A stretch of 64,000 bases of DNA, from assembly GCF_022558445.1 (NCBI RefSeq), contig NZ_CP054699.1, positions 1,568,001 to 1,632,000 of the forward strand, written 5' to 3'. Under the pieces are notes generated by a model. That model was given only the letters and a program-made list of their open reading frames with translations. It was not told where the DNA came from and did no database searches. This stretch comes from Candidatus Contubernalis alkalaceticus. Its GTDB lineage: Bacteria; Bacillota; Dethiobacteria; SKNC01. Each line of letters starts with the position of its first letter. The first letter of the stretch is position 1. This document shows, piece after piece, positions 63,822-64,000 of the stretch. The translations under genes were made by a program, and so were the position numbers.

Positions 63822-64000
63822 TCAGTCTTTCCAATCCCACCAGTTTTGTTTGTCCTCCGGCAATTGCCCGTTATGATCGGCGTAATGCACGGCCAGACGA
63901 TAGCAGTACAAAGCACACCTATCCACGGGCATACCTTGTGCATGGCAGTCAGCGGCATAAATATCATCCGGATTCTTACCTCGCAAAGACTCTATTGTTG
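63822..64000 (-). CDS. Helix-hairpin-helix (Cdd1-type) protein, 5' end outside window
   Basis: The C-terminal ~59 residues are visible: IESLRGKNPDDIYAADCHAQ, then GMPVDRCALYCYRLAVHYAD and a tryptophan-rich end (KQNWWDWKD). This matches the C-terminal part of the pathogenicity-locus Cdd1 helix-hairpin-helix family, which usually ends KRxWWxW. These are small DNA-binding-fold proteins of unknown function. The other open frame here (63773-63967) is out of register with this homology. Confidence 0.7.
   Translation of the reverse strand, partial: TIESLRGKNPDDIYAADCHAQGMPVDRCALYCYRLAVHYADHNGQLPEDKQNWWDWKD

Noticed and set aside
63773-63967. Minus-strand 64-codon open frame at the right edge
   Set aside because: The neighbouring frame (63822-64000) shows helix-hairpin-helix homology, so this frame is its shadow.
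1-64000. tRNA or rRNA genes
   Set aside because: No convincing cloverleaf with a TTC/GGTTCGAATCC arm or rRNA signature was noticed. The hairpin at 46963-47008 contains GTTC and GAAC, but it is a terminator stem.

Overview
The window looks like chromosomal DNA of an endospore-forming member of the Clostridia. A GerA-family germination protein runs off the left edge. Strong GGAGG-type ribosome binding sites, frequent TTG/GTG starts, and families typical of Firmicutes (PadR/DUF2812, Ytr-like GntR-ABC, Bce-type modules, YkuI-like EAL proteins) support this. The genus cannot be fixed from the sequence. A truncated gene for the mercury-methylation corrinoid protein HgcA places the ancestor among anaerobes that carried hgcAB.

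Layout. 1-9.4 kb: gerA, a PadR/DUF2812 pair, and a response regulator-kinase-ABC transporter operon whose permease and following surface protein are both frameshifted. 9.4-16 kb: a scar of fused gene fragments, an HTH-Uma2 protein, a complete IS21-type element, a UbiA prenyltransferase and several decayed genes (polyferredoxin with an in-frame stop, DUF362 and DUF4126 remnants). 16-21 kb: a TetR-regulated ABC-2 exporter operon split by an IS110-type element with a highly structured leader. 21.5-28.7 kb: a four-gene signalling operon (small kinase-like protein, REC-GGDEF-EAL, FIST, hybrid kinase). 29-38 kb: a GntR-ABC operon, DUF362, a lipoprotein hydrolase, a Phd-Uma2 fusion and a HepT/MntA toxin-antitoxin pair. 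38.5-47.5 kb: MarR plus truncated hgcA, then transposon, recombinase and toxin-antitoxin remains. 47.5-54.4 kb: an EAL protein, a PDC-sensor protein and a complete Bce-type peptide-detoxification module (RR, HK, ATPase, permease). 55-57 kb: broken regulator and recombinase pieces and an IS3-type element. 57-64 kb: a SHOCT protein, an AraC-GyrI regulator, and a second, intact copy of the TetR-ABC-2 module with a membrane acyltransferase-like gene; the 5' part of a helix-hairpin-helix gene lies beyond the right edge.

The most unusual signal is a family of four repeats of about 110 bp (18.7, 37.0, 49.6 and 55.8 kb). They fold into the same three-stem junction and differ by paired, structure-preserving changes. 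Each lies beside a broken gene or an insertion sequence. The window as a whole is rich in insertion sequences and in genes caught partway through decay.
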